64,000 nt of DNA from the NCBI GenBank assembly GCA_035995185.1, contig DASYKT010000011.1:310001-374000 (forward strand). Reading direction: 5' to 3'. This DNA comes from DASYKT01 sp035995185. GTDB taxonomy: Bacteria; Acidobacteriota; Blastocatellia; Pyrinomonadales; Pyrinomonadaceae. The notes below the pieces were generated by a model. That model did no database searches, was not told the origin of the DNA, and saw nothing but the letters and a program-made list of their open reading frames with translations. Positions 51,176-60,027 of the stretch are shown piece by piece. The translations under genes and the position numbers were made by a program. Positions within the stretch are counted from its first letter, which is position 1. Every line of letters starts with the position of its first letter.

Positions 51176-51205
51176 AGCGCCTGTTGTCTGCAGGTGCTTT
51201 CTTTT
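51176..51205 (+). terminator. Rho-independent terminator after tatA
   Basis: AGCGCCTG (51176-51183) pairs with CAGGTGCT (51191-51198, one G-T pair) around a seven-base loop, followed by TTCTTTT. Confidence 0.8.
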
Positions 51206-51242
51206 AAACGCTGGTCCGATAGGCCTTTTTCGGGTTACTCGA

Positions 51243-51287
51243 CTTTATGGCGAACCGTTTTATGGCGAACCGTTTTATGGCGAACCG
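51243..51287. repeat. Three tandem copies of a 15-bp unit
   Basis: The unit TTTTATGGCGAACCG is repeated three times head to tail (the first copy starts CTTT). It lies between tatA and the left hairpin of the transposase element and has no evident coding role. Confidence 0.75.
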
Positions 51288-51322
51288 TGATTTTTGCCGC
51301 GTTAGCGGCAGCTTGAATGTAG

Positions 51323-51342
51323 CCGTGGATTTCAATCCACGG
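51323..51342. repeat. Left REP hairpin of the RAYT element
   Basis: CCGTGGATTTCAATCCACGG is a near-perfect hairpin (8-bp arms). A similar hairpin CCGTGGGTTAAAACCCACGG (51893-51912) lies on the other side of the transposase pseudogene. Confidence 0.8.
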
Positions 51343-51402
51343 AAATAGGTGTAAATATGTCCGCGTCGCATAGCGACGGTTGATAATAGTTTCTATTCAA
51401 AT

Positions 51403-51855
51403 ATGGCAAATACATTCTCCCAATGTTTCTATCATATTGTCTTTAGCACCAAGAACCGCGCGAATTTTATCAATCCTGAGATTGAAGATCGCGTCTGGTC
51501 ATACATTGGCGGCATTGCGCGCAAGCATCATTTGACCGCGATACAGGTTGGCGGTGTTGAGAATCATATTCACGCTTTGATCAGCGCGCCGCCGACGGGT
51601 TGCCCCAAGCGCCATCGCCAAGTTTATAAAAGGTGATTCATCATATTGGATACATCGCGAGTTTCCGAAGTTACGGGCGTTCGCCTGGCAGGATGGGTAC
51701 AGTGCATTTACGGTCTCAAAATCTCAAAAACAAATGTTGTGGAATATATTAAGGATCAACGAGTTCACCATAGCGGGCAAACATTTGAAGAAGAGTTCGT
51801 TGAGTTATTAAAATTGCATGAGATCGAATACGACGAGAGATATTTGTTTGGATGA
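51403..51855 (+). pseudogene. REP-associated tyrosine transposase (RAYT, Y1/IS200-like), broken by two frameshifts
   Basis: The start MANTFSQCFYHIVFSTKNRA, then GGVENHIHALISAP with the HUH motif (HIH), is typical of TnpA_REP transposases. The frame is lost near 51600-51610, where AIAKFIKGDSSYWIHREFPK and AWQDGYSAFTVSKSQK continue in the next frame. It is restored near 51725-51735 (TNVVEYIKDQRVHHSGQTFE, then DERYLFG). The two indels roughly compensate, and the second lies at an A-run. RAYTs cut single-stranded REP hairpins. The catalytic Tyr (KDQ region) remains. The copy is probably inactive. Confidence 0.88.
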
Positions 51856-51892
51856 TATCGACCCATTCGTCGCTGACGCGACATAATTATTA

Positions 51893-51912
51893 CCGTGGGT
51901 TAAAACCCACGG
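51893..51912. repeat. Right REP hairpin of the RAYT element
   Basis: CCGTGGGTTAAAACCCACGG is a hairpin with 8-bp arms, followed by GCTAC as at the left end in inverted order. It marks the other boundary of a roughly 600-bp REP-RAYT unit. Confidence 0.8.
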
Positions 51913-51964
51913 CTACAGTCAAAATATCGCTACGCGATAAAGATCAGTCCTTTAGATTAAAGCC

Positions 51965-52789
51965 CTAAGGTTTCTTACCGCTGACCACGGTCGCCTTTAT
52001 TGAAAAGCGAAAGGTCATATCGGTTCTATCGCCATCGATCGTGCGGATTATCTCCGGCACGATCTTTTCTTTTTCTTTCCGGGTCAGAAATTTCAGCCAC
52101 CGCGGCAGGAAAAATTCCGTCATCAAAAAAGAATTTATAAATACCGTACCGTTTTCGTAGTCGAAAAATTCGGTTTTGGTAACGCTCTTGAGGCTTTTGA
52201 GCCCGGCTATTTCCGCGATCGCTTCCACCTGGGTGATCTGCGGTATATCGCCTATGATTTCCTCGATCTGCGGGCTGAGCCCTTCCATACCCGTGTTAAA
52301 AAGAGCTTCCCAGAGGATCGAAAAGAATTCACCAAAACTGCCCGCCGTCGGTAAAAAGAAAGCTACGTGGCCGCCTTTTTTTACCGCGCGGCTAAGTTCC
52401 GCCAGAAAAGCCGGAAGATCTTGTGGCGGAATAAACGTCGCATCGGCTATAATCGTCGTAAATTTTTCGTCGGGAAAAGAGAAGCGGTTTTCGGCAGACC
52501 TCAGAAACTCGATCTCGTACATCATGGCCTTAGCTTTTGCCTGGGCGATTCTTAAAAGCTCAATGTCGCTGTGAACGCTGAAAAGCTCGACCTTATCGTC
52601 AGACTTATCTTTTATCCTTTCCGGAAGAGAGATCAGGTGATTGCCGGAACCGGGTTCGACATAAAGAAGCGAGCCTTCTTTTGGTAAAATAAGGTTCTTG
52701 TCCAGGAGACTGGTAAACCGCGCGGTCCAATCGTTATCTATGTAGAGGTCGCGCAGAAACGCCGCTTCGCGTGCGGATTTTTCACTCAT
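51965..52789 (-). CDS. Putative class I SAM-dependent methyltransferase
   Basis: The 274-residue protein has a Rossmann-like layout: GSLLYVEPGSGNHLISLPER near residue 40 in the SAM-loop position, VELFSVHSDIELLRIAQAKA as the acidic-loop strand, TTIIADATFIPPQDLPAFLA as motif for strand 4, and KKGGHVAFFLPTAGSFGEFF. The glycine loop (EPGSGNH) is like E/DxGxGxG but short of one Gly, so SAM binding is likely but unproven. No substrate is suggested by the neighbours; it is divergent from the SDR gene with about 28 bp between starts. Confidence 0.72.
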   Translation of the reverse strand: MSEKSAREAAFLRDLYIDNDWTARFTSLLDKNLILPKEGSLLYVEPGSGNHLISLPERIKDKSDDKVELFSVHSDIELLRIAQAKAKAMMYEIEFLRSAENRFSFPDEKFTTIIADATFIPPQDLPAFLAELSRAVKKGGHVAFFLPTAGSFGEFFSILWEALFNTGMEGLSPQIEEIIGDIPQITQVEAIAEIAGLKSLKSVTKTEFFDYENGTVFINSFLMTEFFLPRWLKFLTRKEKEKIVPEIIRTIDGDRTDMTFRFSIKATVVSGKKP

Positions 52790-52817
52790 ATAAAAACTTT
52801 AGCGCGGGAGGTCGTAA

Positions 52818-53591
52818 ATGACAAAACACGTCAGGGAATTGTTCGACTTGACAGGAAAAGCGGCCATTATCACGGGCGGCTCGCGCGGGCTGGGGCTGGA
52901 AATGGCCGAGGCGCTGGGCGAGGCCGGCGCGCGGCTGATGATCTGTGCGCGGCGGGACAATTGGCTTACCGGAGCGCTGGAAGAATTGCGCGGCCGCGGC
53001 TTTGAAGCCGAAGGAATGCTTTGCGATGTGGCCGTGCCGGAGCAGGTGCAGGCCGTAACGGACGCCGCGATCGCAAAATTCGGCCGCATCGACATCTTGA
53101 TAAACAACGCGGGAATTACCTGGGGCGCGATGCCGGAAGACATGCCGCTCGACAAATGGCAGCAGGTTTTGGATGTAAATCTGACCGGCTGTTTTCTTTT
53201 CGCGCGCGCCGTCGGCCGCGAGATGCTAAAACAGGAAAGCGGTTCGATCGTCAACATTGCTTCGATATCGGGAATAACCTCTTCGGCAAACGGGCCTTTT
53301 CTGGCCGGGTATGTTGCCAGCAAGGCAGGATTGATCGGCTTGACGCGCGAGCTGGCGGCCAGCTGGGGACGCAAGGGGATCCGTGTCAACGCCATCGCAC
53401 CCGGATTTTTCCATTCCCGTTTGGCGGACTCAGCGATAGATATTTACGAATCGTCGATCAGGGAAAATAATCCGATCCCGCGTATCGGTAATGAAGGCGA
53501 ACTAAAAGGCGTGACCGTCTTTCTCGCGTCCGATGCCTCAAGCTACGTTACGGGACAGACGATCCCGGTCGATGGCGGAATGACGGTTTGA
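52818..53591 (+). CDS. SDR-family oxidoreductase
   Basis: The 257-residue protein is a classical short-chain dehydrogenase: the TGxxxGxG coenzyme motif in IITGGSRGLGLEMAEALGEA, NNAG in DILINNAGITWGAMPED, catalytic Ser in IVNIASISGITSSANGPFLA, and YxxxK in AGYVASKAGLIGLTRELAAS. The end (GQTIPVDGGMTV) is typical. It resembles gluconate-5-dehydrogenase or 3-oxoacyl reductase types; the substrate cannot be assigned. The acyl-CoA ligase gene lies 130 bp downstream beyond a palindromic repeat and might be functionally linked. Confidence 0.92.
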   Translation: MTKHVRELFDLTGKAAIITGGSRGLGLEMAEALGEAGARLMICARRDNWLTGALEELRGRGFEAEGMLCDVAVPEQVQAVTDAAIAKFGRIDILINNAGITWGAMPEDMPLDKWQQVLDVNLTGCFLFARAVGREMLKQESGSIVNIASISGITSSANGPFLAGYVASKAGLIGLTRELAASWGRKGIRVNAIAPGFFHSRLADSAIDIYESSIRENNPIPRIGNEGELKGVTVFLASDASSYVTGQTIPVDGGMTV

Positions 53592-53608
53592 TCGAAGATC
53601 AAACCTGT

Positions 53609-53684
53609 TTAGTGCGTTTCGTGTTTTTCGTGGCTGCTTCTTTAAAGCTTATCCTAACCACGAAGCACACGAAATACACTAAAA
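53609..53684. repeat. Palindromic intergenic repeat, family F3
   Basis: The left arm TTTAGTGCGTTTCGTGTTTT (53609 on) is inverted at 53657-53684, which begins AACCACGAAGCACACGAAAT. A short TATTCACGATTCACTATTTT motif follows it, seen in similar form near 1717-1745. Confidence 0.82.
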
Positions 53685-53721
53685 TCTATTCACGATTCAC
53701 TATTTTCTATTCACGAAAATT

Positions 53722-55308
53722 ATGGACTACGCAGCAACAACTTTAAACCTTGCCTCGGTCATCGAGCATCATGCGAAGCTCGCGCCGCAAAGAGAAGCGA
53801 TCGTGTGGAACGATGTGCGTCTTACCTTTGGACAGCTCAACGGGTTCGCGAATCGCGTCGCTCATGCGCTGAACGAAATGGGCATCGGTTACGGAGACAA
53901 AGTTGCGCTATCGTGCCCGAACCTGCCGTTCTTTCCGATCGTTTATTACGGCATTATGAAAGCCGGCGCGGTGGTCGTTCCGCTGTGCGTGCTCTTTAAG
54001 CCGCGCGAGGTCGCCTACCACCTCGAAGATTCCGACGCCAAGGCGGTTTTTGTTTTTGAAGGCACGCCGGAACTTCCGCTCAGCAAATGGGTCAAGGAAG
54101 GTTTCGACAGCACGGAAAGCTGCCGGCATCTGATCGTGATGCCGAAAGATCCGGCCGGGCCAAGCCCGATAGAAGGCGCCAAAACGCTTACTCAAATTAC
54201 CTTCGACAAACCTGACACCTTCGATACATATCCGACCAAACCGGAAGACACTTGCGCGATACTTTACACTTCCGGCACTACGGGCCAGCCAAAGGGCGCG
54301 GAGCTCACGCATTTTAATTTAATGTCAAACGTGGTGGCGACGGACCGCACGGCGATGCCGGTCCTGGATTTTACCGGCGGCGAACAGATGACCTGCCTGA
54401 TAACTTTGCCGCTCTTTCATACAACGGGGCAGACCGTGCAGATGAACACGAACCTTTATGCCGGTAACCGCGTCGTTTTGCTGCCGCGCTTTGAACCGCA
54501 GGCGACGCTCGAAACGATGGCCAAGGAAAAGGTCAATTTCTGGATCGGAGTGCCGACCATGTATTGGGCGATCCTGAAATTTGTCGAAGAAAGCGGGTTC
54601 GATATTTCGGCGGTTGCCAGGCACTTGAAGGTTCCGACCTCGGGCGGAGCGCCGATGCCGGTGGAAGTAATAAAAGATTTTGCGCGCGTCTTCGGGCTGC
54701 GCGTGCTGGAGGGTTATGGGCTTTCCGAAACTTCACCGCTGGCGTGTTTTAATCATTTCGATAAGCCTTCGAAACCGGGAACGGTCGGCCAGCCTATTTT
54801 TGGCGTGGACGTAAGATGCGTCGATGACGATGACAAAGAGGTGCCGCGCGGCGAACGCGGCGAAGTGGTCATCCGCGGGCCGAATGTAATGAAGGGTTAT
54901 TACAAACGACCGGAAGCGACGGCCGAAGCTTTTCGCAACGGATGGTTTCACACCGGCGATATCGGCATTGTGGACGAAGAAGGCTATCTCGCCATCGTCG
55001 ACCGTAAAAAAGACATGATCCTGCGCGGCGGTTATAATGTGTACCCGCGCGAACTGGAAGAAGTCATCATCACGCACGAAGCCGTCTCGCTATGCGCCGT
55101 GATCGGCGTGCCGGACGAACGCCTGGGCGAGGAAGTAAAAGCTTATATCGTGCTAAAAGAAAATATGTCTATCAGCGAAGATGAAATGATCGAATGGTGC
55201 CGCGGCCAGTTCGCGGCGAATAAATACCCGCGCTATATCGAATTTCGGGACGCTCTGCCTATCGGCGCCACCGGGAAATTGCTGAAGAGAGAATTAAGGG
55301 AAAATTAA
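53722..55308 (+). CDS. Long-chain acyl-CoA synthetase-type AMP-binding ligase
   Basis: The 528-residue protein has the adenylate-forming motifs: A3 core ILYTSGTTGQPKGAELTHFN, A5-like GYGLSETSPLACFNHF, A7 FHTGDIGIVDEEGYLAIVDR and A8 KDMILRGGYNVYPRELEEVI, with the catalytic Lys in GATGKLLKREL near the end. It activates fatty or aromatic acids to acyl-CoA via an acyl-AMP. Chain-length preference is not readable. The start MDYAATTLNLASVIEHHAKL is normal for this subgroup. It may work with the upstream SDR gene. Confidence 0.93.
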   Translation: MDYAATTLNLASVIEHHAKLAPQREAIVWNDVRLTFGQLNGFANRVAHALNEMGIGYGDKVALSCPNLPFFPIVYYGIMKAGAVVVPLCVLFKPREVAYHLEDSDAKAVFVFEGTPELPLSKWVKEGFDSTESCRHLIVMPKDPAGPSPIEGAKTLTQITFDKPDTFDTYPTKPEDTCAILYTSGTTGQPKGAELTHFNLMSNVVATDRTAMPVLDFTGGEQMTCLITLPLFHTTGQTVQMNTNLYAGNRVVLLPRFEPQATLETMAKEKVNFWIGVPTMYWAILKFVEESGFDISAVARHLKVPTSGGAPMPVEVIKDFARVFGLRVLEGYGLSETSPLACFNHFDKPSKPGTVGQPIFGVDVRCVDDDDKEVPRGERGEVVIRGPNVMKGYYKRPEATAEAFRNGWFHTGDIGIVDEEGYLAIVDRKKDMILRGGYNVYPRELEEVIITHEAVSLCAVIGVPDERLGEEVKAYIVLKENMSISEDEMIEWCRGQFAANKYPRYIEFRDALPIGATGKLLKRELREN

Positions 55309-55311
55309 TTA

Positions 55312-55439
55312 TGGAGCGCGGGCATCCCTGCCCGCAACTTGTGGCCAGACAAGTTAACTTTCCTTGATTATGCGCACATTGAGATAAAAATATTTCGAAC
55401 GCAAGAGCGTTCGTTGCGGGCAAGGATGCCCGCGCTCCA
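55312..55439. repeat. Palindromic intergenic repeat with 27-bp arms
   Basis: TGGAGCGCGGGCATCCCTGC (from 55312) is inverted at 55413-55439, ending GATGCCCGCGCTCCA. A second hairpin (GAACGCAAGAGCGTTC) lies inside. It fills most of the interval between the ligase and TPR genes. Confidence 0.85.
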
Positions 55440-55476
55440 CTACTACTTGGAAACGGGGCGAAGGAGATAAATAATT

Positions 55477-56373
55477 ATGAAAAAATATTTCAATTTATAT
55501 GCTGTTATTGCCGTCACGGTTTTTCTTTTTTTGGCGGCGGGCAATGCTGCCGCTCAGACTTCTCCCTGCGGCGCGACGGATTATGATTGCAAGATCAAAT
55601 ATAACCAAAACCAGATCAAGACGGATCCGAAAAACACTGAGGCTTATTACAATCTGGGCCTGGCTTTTCAGAATAAAGGTGAATATGCCCAATCCGTCGC
55701 GATGTTCGATCTTTATATTAGTATCGGCGTGGACAATCCGGAATATATGGCCGACGGCTATTATAACCGCGGATTCGCTCAAAGAAGCTTGGGAAAGAAC
55801 GACCTGGCGATCAAGGATTTCACCAGGGCGATCGAACTCGTTCCGACTCAGGCGTTATTTTACTCGGATCGCGGAAAAGCCTACAACGATCTGAAAAATT
55901 TCGTCCCCGCGGTTGCCGATTTTAACAAGGCGATCGGATTGAAGAGCGACCACAGCACTTCCTACTTTGGCCGGGGTTTTGCTTACATGGAACAGAAAGA
56001 CTATCTAAAAGCGGCCGCCGATTTTACCAAAGTGATCGCGCTCGACCCGGGCAATTACGAGGCTTATTATAATCGCGGAACGACCTATTACTACCTAAAG
56101 CGATATACCGAATCGATAACCGACCTCAATAAATATATCGCGCTGAATCAGGCGGACACGCGCTTTATGTCTGACGGTTACAACAGCCGGGGACTGTCCT
56201 ATCTGTATTCGGGAAGCGTGGTAAAGGCGGTCGATGATTTCACCAGAGCGATCGAATTGGCGCCGGCGGCAAAAAGCGGATATGTGAACCGGGCGCTCGC
56301 CTATCGGAAACTGAACAAAATAGCATTGGCGGAGGCGGATGAGAGAAAAGCCGCCACTTTAAAAGGCAAATAA
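55477..56373 (+). CDS. Secreted TPR-repeat protein
   Basis: The 298-residue product has a signal peptide (about 1-26, VFLFLAAGNAAAQ) and then about six tetratricopeptide repeats. Units such as TEAYYNLGLAFQNKGEYAQS, DGYYNRGFAQRSLGKNDLAI, YFGRGFAYMEQKDYLKAAAD, AYYNRGTTYYYLKRYTESIT and GYVNRALAYRKLNKIALAEA show the W/Y-G-Y-A/P pattern, each ending IKDFTRAIEL-like. Four Cys near residues 30-38 (PCGATDYDCK) could form a disulfide. TPR domains bind partner proteins; no enzyme domain is attached. The ATG follows GGAGAT. Confidence 0.9.
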   Translation: MKKYFNLYAVIAVTVFLFLAAGNAAAQTSPCGATDYDCKIKYNQNQIKTDPKNTEAYYNLGLAFQNKGEYAQSVAMFDLYISIGVDNPEYMADGYYNRGFAQRSLGKNDLAIKDFTRAIELVPTQALFYSDRGKAYNDLKNFVPAVADFNKAIGLKSDHSTSYFGRGFAYMEQKDYLKAAADFTKVIALDPGNYEAYYNRGTTYYYLKRYTESITDLNKYIALNQADTRFMSDGYNSRGLSYLYSGSVVKAVDDFTRAIELAPAAKSGYVNRALAYRKLNKIALAEADERKAATLKGK

Positions 56374-56392
56374 GCCGCTCTGGCGCCGCAAG

Positions 56393-57349
56393 TTATTTAA
56401 GGTTCTGCTGAAAGAAATCTATCACCCGCTGATCGTAAAGATCGGCTTCCTCGGGTTTGGTATTGATAGCTCCCAGGCCGGATTGGGCCAGGTCCAGTTT
56501 TGCTTCGACCTTGTTTTGTTTCGGCAGGCATTGGCTGAGTTCGAGCGTCGAGGCCCTCCATTGGGTGGCGTCGGAGCCCGACAGAAGCAGTATCTGCCGG
56601 CCGTTTAAGCCTTCCACCTGCTGGCAGAGAGAGGCTTCGCGGTAGCAGGCATTATGATAAAGGCGATTACCGCGGGCAGCTAAAAGACCCGTCACCGAGC
56701 CGGCAAAGGGGAAACGATTTTTGACCACGGAACTTATCAGGTCGTCCGCTTTCATCGGGACGGAATCGAGCACCAGCGTTTTGATCTCGGGCATTGAAGC
56801 CGCGCCGGACATGGCCGCATAAGCTCCCATCTCTAAACCATAGACGCCTATGCTTTGGCCGATCAACGCAATACCGCTGTTTGACTTAACATCGCGGAGA
56901 AATTTGACCGCGGACGCAATATCATCCGCTTCGCAAACGCCGAAAGTAGTTGTTTCCTTTTCAAAGTTCTCACCATGGCCGCGCTGTTCGGGCATCAAAA
57001 CGGTAAAATTGGTCTGCTCGTTTATTTTTACGCCGAGGTTCAGCATCCAGGAACGGTCGGTGCCGTACCGGTGGAGCAGTATCACCGCTGGAAGATTTTC
57101 ACCGCCGCGCAGCAGCCAGCCTTTAGCACCCGTGCCGTCGCTGTTTGACCACGATTCGTCCGTGATCCGCGCCCCCCGCGTGCTTAGGCGGCCGTATTGC
57201 TCCGGCGTGACCAGGTACTGCGAATGAGGCGGGTTAGATGAGACATGCGCCAGCCAAACGGACGTTCCGATACCGGCTACGATAAGGAAAATAGCGACGG
57301 GTAGAATGAGTTTGAGAAAGCTGCGGAAAAGTTTTTTAACAGAGGCCAT
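56393..57349 (-). CDS. Membrane-anchored or secreted alpha/beta hydrolase
   Basis: The 318-residue protein has an N-terminal membrane helix or uncleaved signal (about 8-31, LILPVAIFLIVAGIGTSVWL). The fold is that of a peptidase S9/dienelactone-hydrolase type: PAVILLHRYGTDRSWMLNLG (oxyanion), MPEQRGHGENF, the nucleophile in ALIGQSIGVYGLEMGAYAAM (G-Q-S-I-G), and a late Asp/His pair (SGSDATQW, then YDQRVIDFF region). The final His is not obvious near the end, so activity is uncertain. The gene is convergent with the TPR gene. Confidence 0.78.
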   Translation of the reverse strand: MASVKKLFRSFLKLILPVAIFLIVAGIGTSVWLAHVSSNPPHSQYLVTPEQYGRLSTRGARITDESWSNSDGTGAKGWLLRGGENLPAVILLHRYGTDRSWMLNLGVKINEQTNFTVLMPEQRGHGENFEKETTTFGVCEADDIASAVKFLRDVKSNSGIALIGQSIGVYGLEMGAYAAMSGAASMPEIKTLVLDSVPMKADDLISSVVKNRFPFAGSVTGLLAARGNRLYHNACYREASLCQQVEGLNGRQILLLSGSDATQWRASTLELSQCLPKQNKVEAKLDLAQSGLGAINTKPEEADLYDQRVIDFFQQNLK

Positions 57350-57549
57350 TGTTTTTGTTTTGACGAAAAGACGCGTTAGTGCATCAAAATGAATTGAAGA
57401 TAGAACTCGTGCGGGACAGAATTAGATTGGTTTTTCCCGAAATACTTAGTAAAATCGGCTAAGTAAATCGGGTTGCCATTATTAAGTTTAGCATTAAATG
57501 GGACAGCAGGAAAAGAATTTTCTAACGCGGCTCTGACAGATGTAACAAT

Positions 57550-59448
57550 ATGAACGGAAAAGAAGTAAATAAAGCAGTTTTAGCGTTTCTAGCAGTGGTT
57601 TTCTTAGGCGCGGCAACGTTTGCGCAGGCCCCGGCCGCTTCCGCCGGCGGTGGTTCAGGCAGGCCGGCAAATGCGGCTATTTTGCCGTTGAGCGAGGTCA
57701 AAACCGGGATGAAAGGCACCGCGCGAACCGTTTTTCAGGGCTCGCAGGCCGAAGAATTCACGGTTGAGATACTTGGGGTTTTACCCGGAGCGGTAGGGCC
57801 GAAACAGGACCTTATCATCGGCAAACTGAGCGGAGCGAACGTAGCCCGCACCAGTGTTTTCGCCGGGATGTCGGGGTCGCCGGTTTTTATTGACGGCAAG
57901 ATCATCGGCTCTATTTCCTACAGTTTTCCGTTTTCCAAAGAACCGATCTGCGGCATCACGCCGATCCAGCAGATGATCGGCATCTTTAAGCAAAATCAGG
58001 GCACAAATACGGCGGCGGCCCAGGCGTCGTCCCAAGCGTCCCACATAAGGGCTTTTACGCTGGCCGAACTAAAAGGACAGCCCGCTATTGCCGATCCTTC
58101 AAAAGAAACATTCAAATCTTTTTTGACCGCACCCGATGCAAGTTCACCGCTGGCGCCGCTGATGGGACAGCAGTTCATGCCGATCGCCACGCCGCTCACT
58201 TTTAGCGGCATCAGCCAGGCTACGCTTAATCAATTTGCGCCGCAGCTGATGTCCGTGGGACTGATGCCGGTAATGGCCGCAGGCGGAAGAGCGGAAATAA
58301 CTCCGCTCGTCAAGGCGAATGAGAACACGCTGCAGGGCGGCGATTCGGTTTCGATGCAACTTGCCCGCGGAGATTATTCGATGGCGGCGGCAGGGACCGT
58401 TACCATGCGTGACGGCGAGCAGGTCTACGCCTTCGGACACCCTTTTCTGAGCCTGGGGATCACGGACCTGCCGATGTCCGAATCTTCGGTGGTCACGGTC
58501 ATCCCGAGCGTGAACAATTCGTTCAAACTTGCCGTGCCGGGAGCGATGGTCGGCACGATGACGCAGGACCGCGCCACGGGCGTTTACGGCAAGATCGGGC
58601 AGAGCCCGAATATGGTGCCGGTCAAATTGAAGATGCAGACCAGCCGCAACCAGGTCGAGGTCTACGAATTCGAAGTGGCCAAGGATGCCTTCTTAACGCC
58701 GATCCTGCTCAGCATGACAACCTTTAACTCGATCGTGGCGAACGAAAAATCGCTCGGCGATGCGACCATCTCGGTCGAAGGAAAAATAAACATTAACGGA
58801 CAGGAACCCATCATGATCGGCCGCCGGTTCTCATCGGGCAATACGGCGCAGCTGGCCGCCGGGGCGGCGACGCTGCCGATGAGCTTATTGCTCCGCAGCG
58901 GATTTGACGATATCGATGTCCGGGGCGTTGAGTTAAATATTATGGCGACCGACGGGAAAAAGACTGCACAGCTGCAGCGCGTGACGCTTGACCGCACTGA
59001 GGTCAGGCCCGGCGAAACTTTCGAAGTACAAGCGTTCATGCGCTCGGATTCGGGCAAGGTTTTCGTCCAAAAAATTCAAGTAAAAGTGCCCGCGGATGTT
59101 CCAGCCGGCGCGCTGGTGGTCGCCGTGGCTGACGGCGATTCGCTCGACGTGCTTTCCGCCAGTAAATCTTTTGTGCCGAAAGACGTCACCGAGCTGGTCA
59201 AAACCATTAACCGGGTAAAGAAGGACGACCGGATGTATGTAGAGACCTATCGCATAACGAGCGGCGCGGTCATCGGTTCGAATGAACTGCCGAATTTGCC
59301 GCCCTCGGTTTTGGCGACGCTTAACAACGACCGGACGGCGGGCGGTTTTCTGCCGCGCATGATCACGGCCCTTAGCTCGCAGGAATTTCCGCTGTCGGAA
59401 TATGTCATTTCCGGTTCGCAGGCGCTGACAATTCAGGTCGTCCGATGA
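57550..59448 (+). CDS. Secreted SpoIVB-peptidase (S55)-domain protein
   Basis: The 632-residue product has a signal peptide (about 9-26, AFLAVVFLGAATFAQ). Residues about 45-140 are SpoIVB-like: KTGMKGTARTVFQGSQAEEF and the Ser loop SVFAGMSGSPVFIDGKIIGS (Ser108/110). A His lies in QVYAFGHPFLSLGITDLPMS (His297), far after the Ser; in SpoIVB the His comes first, so the order is reversed here. The C-terminal half is beta-rich (TFEVQAFMRSDSGKVFVQKI). S55 domains cut themselves and other proteins. Acidobacterial members are uncharacterised. Confidence 0.85.
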   Translation: MNGKEVNKAVLAFLAVVFLGAATFAQAPAASAGGGSGRPANAAILPLSEVKTGMKGTARTVFQGSQAEEFTVEILGVLPGAVGPKQDLIIGKLSGANVARTSVFAGMSGSPVFIDGKIIGSISYSFPFSKEPICGITPIQQMIGIFKQNQGTNTAAAQASSQASHIRAFTLAELKGQPAIADPSKETFKSFLTAPDASSPLAPLMGQQFMPIATPLTFSGISQATLNQFAPQLMSVGLMPVMAAGGRAEITPLVKANENTLQGGDSVSMQLARGDYSMAAAGTVTMRDGEQVYAFGHPFLSLGITDLPMSESSVVTVIPSVNNSFKLAVPGAMVGTMTQDRATGVYGKIGQSPNMVPVKLKMQTSRNQVEVYEFEVAKDAFLTPILLSMTTFNSIVANEKSLGDATISVEGKININGQEPIMIGRRFSSGNTAQLAAGAATLPMSLLLRSGFDDIDVRGVELNIMATDGKKTAQLQRVTLDRTEVRPGETFEVQAFMRSDSGKVFVQKIQVKVPADVPAGALVVAVADGDSLDVLSASKSFVPKDVTELVKTINRVKKDDRMYVETYRITSGAVIGSNELPNLPPSVLATLNNDRTAGGFLPRMITALSSQEFPLSEYVISGSQALTIQVVR

Positions 59449-59454
59449 GATCTT

Positions 59455-59985
59455 ATGAGCGATGTCGAAAAACTTATGCGGGCGGCCACCTACGCCGCCC
59501 AGAAACATCGCTCACAACGGCGTAAGGGCGCTGACGCCGATCCATATATAAATCATCCTATTCACGTGGCGGCGCTGCTGGCCGAGGTCGGCGGGGTCAC
59601 GGACGCCGATGTTCTGGCGGCCGCTCTTCTTCATGACGTCGTCGAAGATACCGACACCAAACCTGAAGAGATCGAAGCGGTTTTTGGCCCGCGGGTGCGC
59701 GGACTGGTGATGGAATTGACGGATGACAAGACACTTCCCAAAGCCGAGCGTAAACGAAAACAGGTCGAACACGCGCCACATCTGTCCGACGAAGCAAAGC
59801 AAATAAAGATCGCCGACAAATACAGCAATATTTCAGACATCATGGAAAACCCGCCTCACAATTGGAACGACGAACGCCGGGCTGAATACATCAGATGGGG
59901 TGAAGAGGTTTTTACCGGCCTGCGCGGGGTCAATAAGAATTTGGAAAATGCTTTTGAAGAATTGATCTCGAGGGCAAAGATTTAG
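59455..59985 (+). CDS. HD-domain hydrolase of the RelA/SpoT (Mesh1) type
   Basis: The 176-residue protein starts 6 bp after the S55 stop codon. ATYAAQKHRSQRRKGADADP and INHPIHVAALLAEVGG match the SpoT hydrolase domain, and LAAALLHDVVEDTDTKPEEI is the HD motif with HDVVEDT. Downstream KIADKYSNISDIMENPPHNW contains the late Asp. The length equals Mesh1-like small alarmone hydrolases with no synthetase domain. It would split ppGpp or a related nucleotide. Linkage to the S55 protein is unusual. Confidence 0.9.
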   Translation: MSDVEKLMRAATYAAQKHRSQRRKGADADPYINHPIHVAALLAEVGGVTDADVLAAALLHDVVEDTDTKPEEIEAVFGPRVRGLVMELTDDKTLPKAERKRKQVEHAPHLSDEAKQIKIADKYSNISDIMENPPHNWNDERRAEYIRWGEEVFTGLRGVNKNLENAFEELISRAKI

Positions 59986-60027
59986 AGTTTTAGTTTTGAG
60001 TGGCTTTGCCTGTAAGTCAGGGATAGG

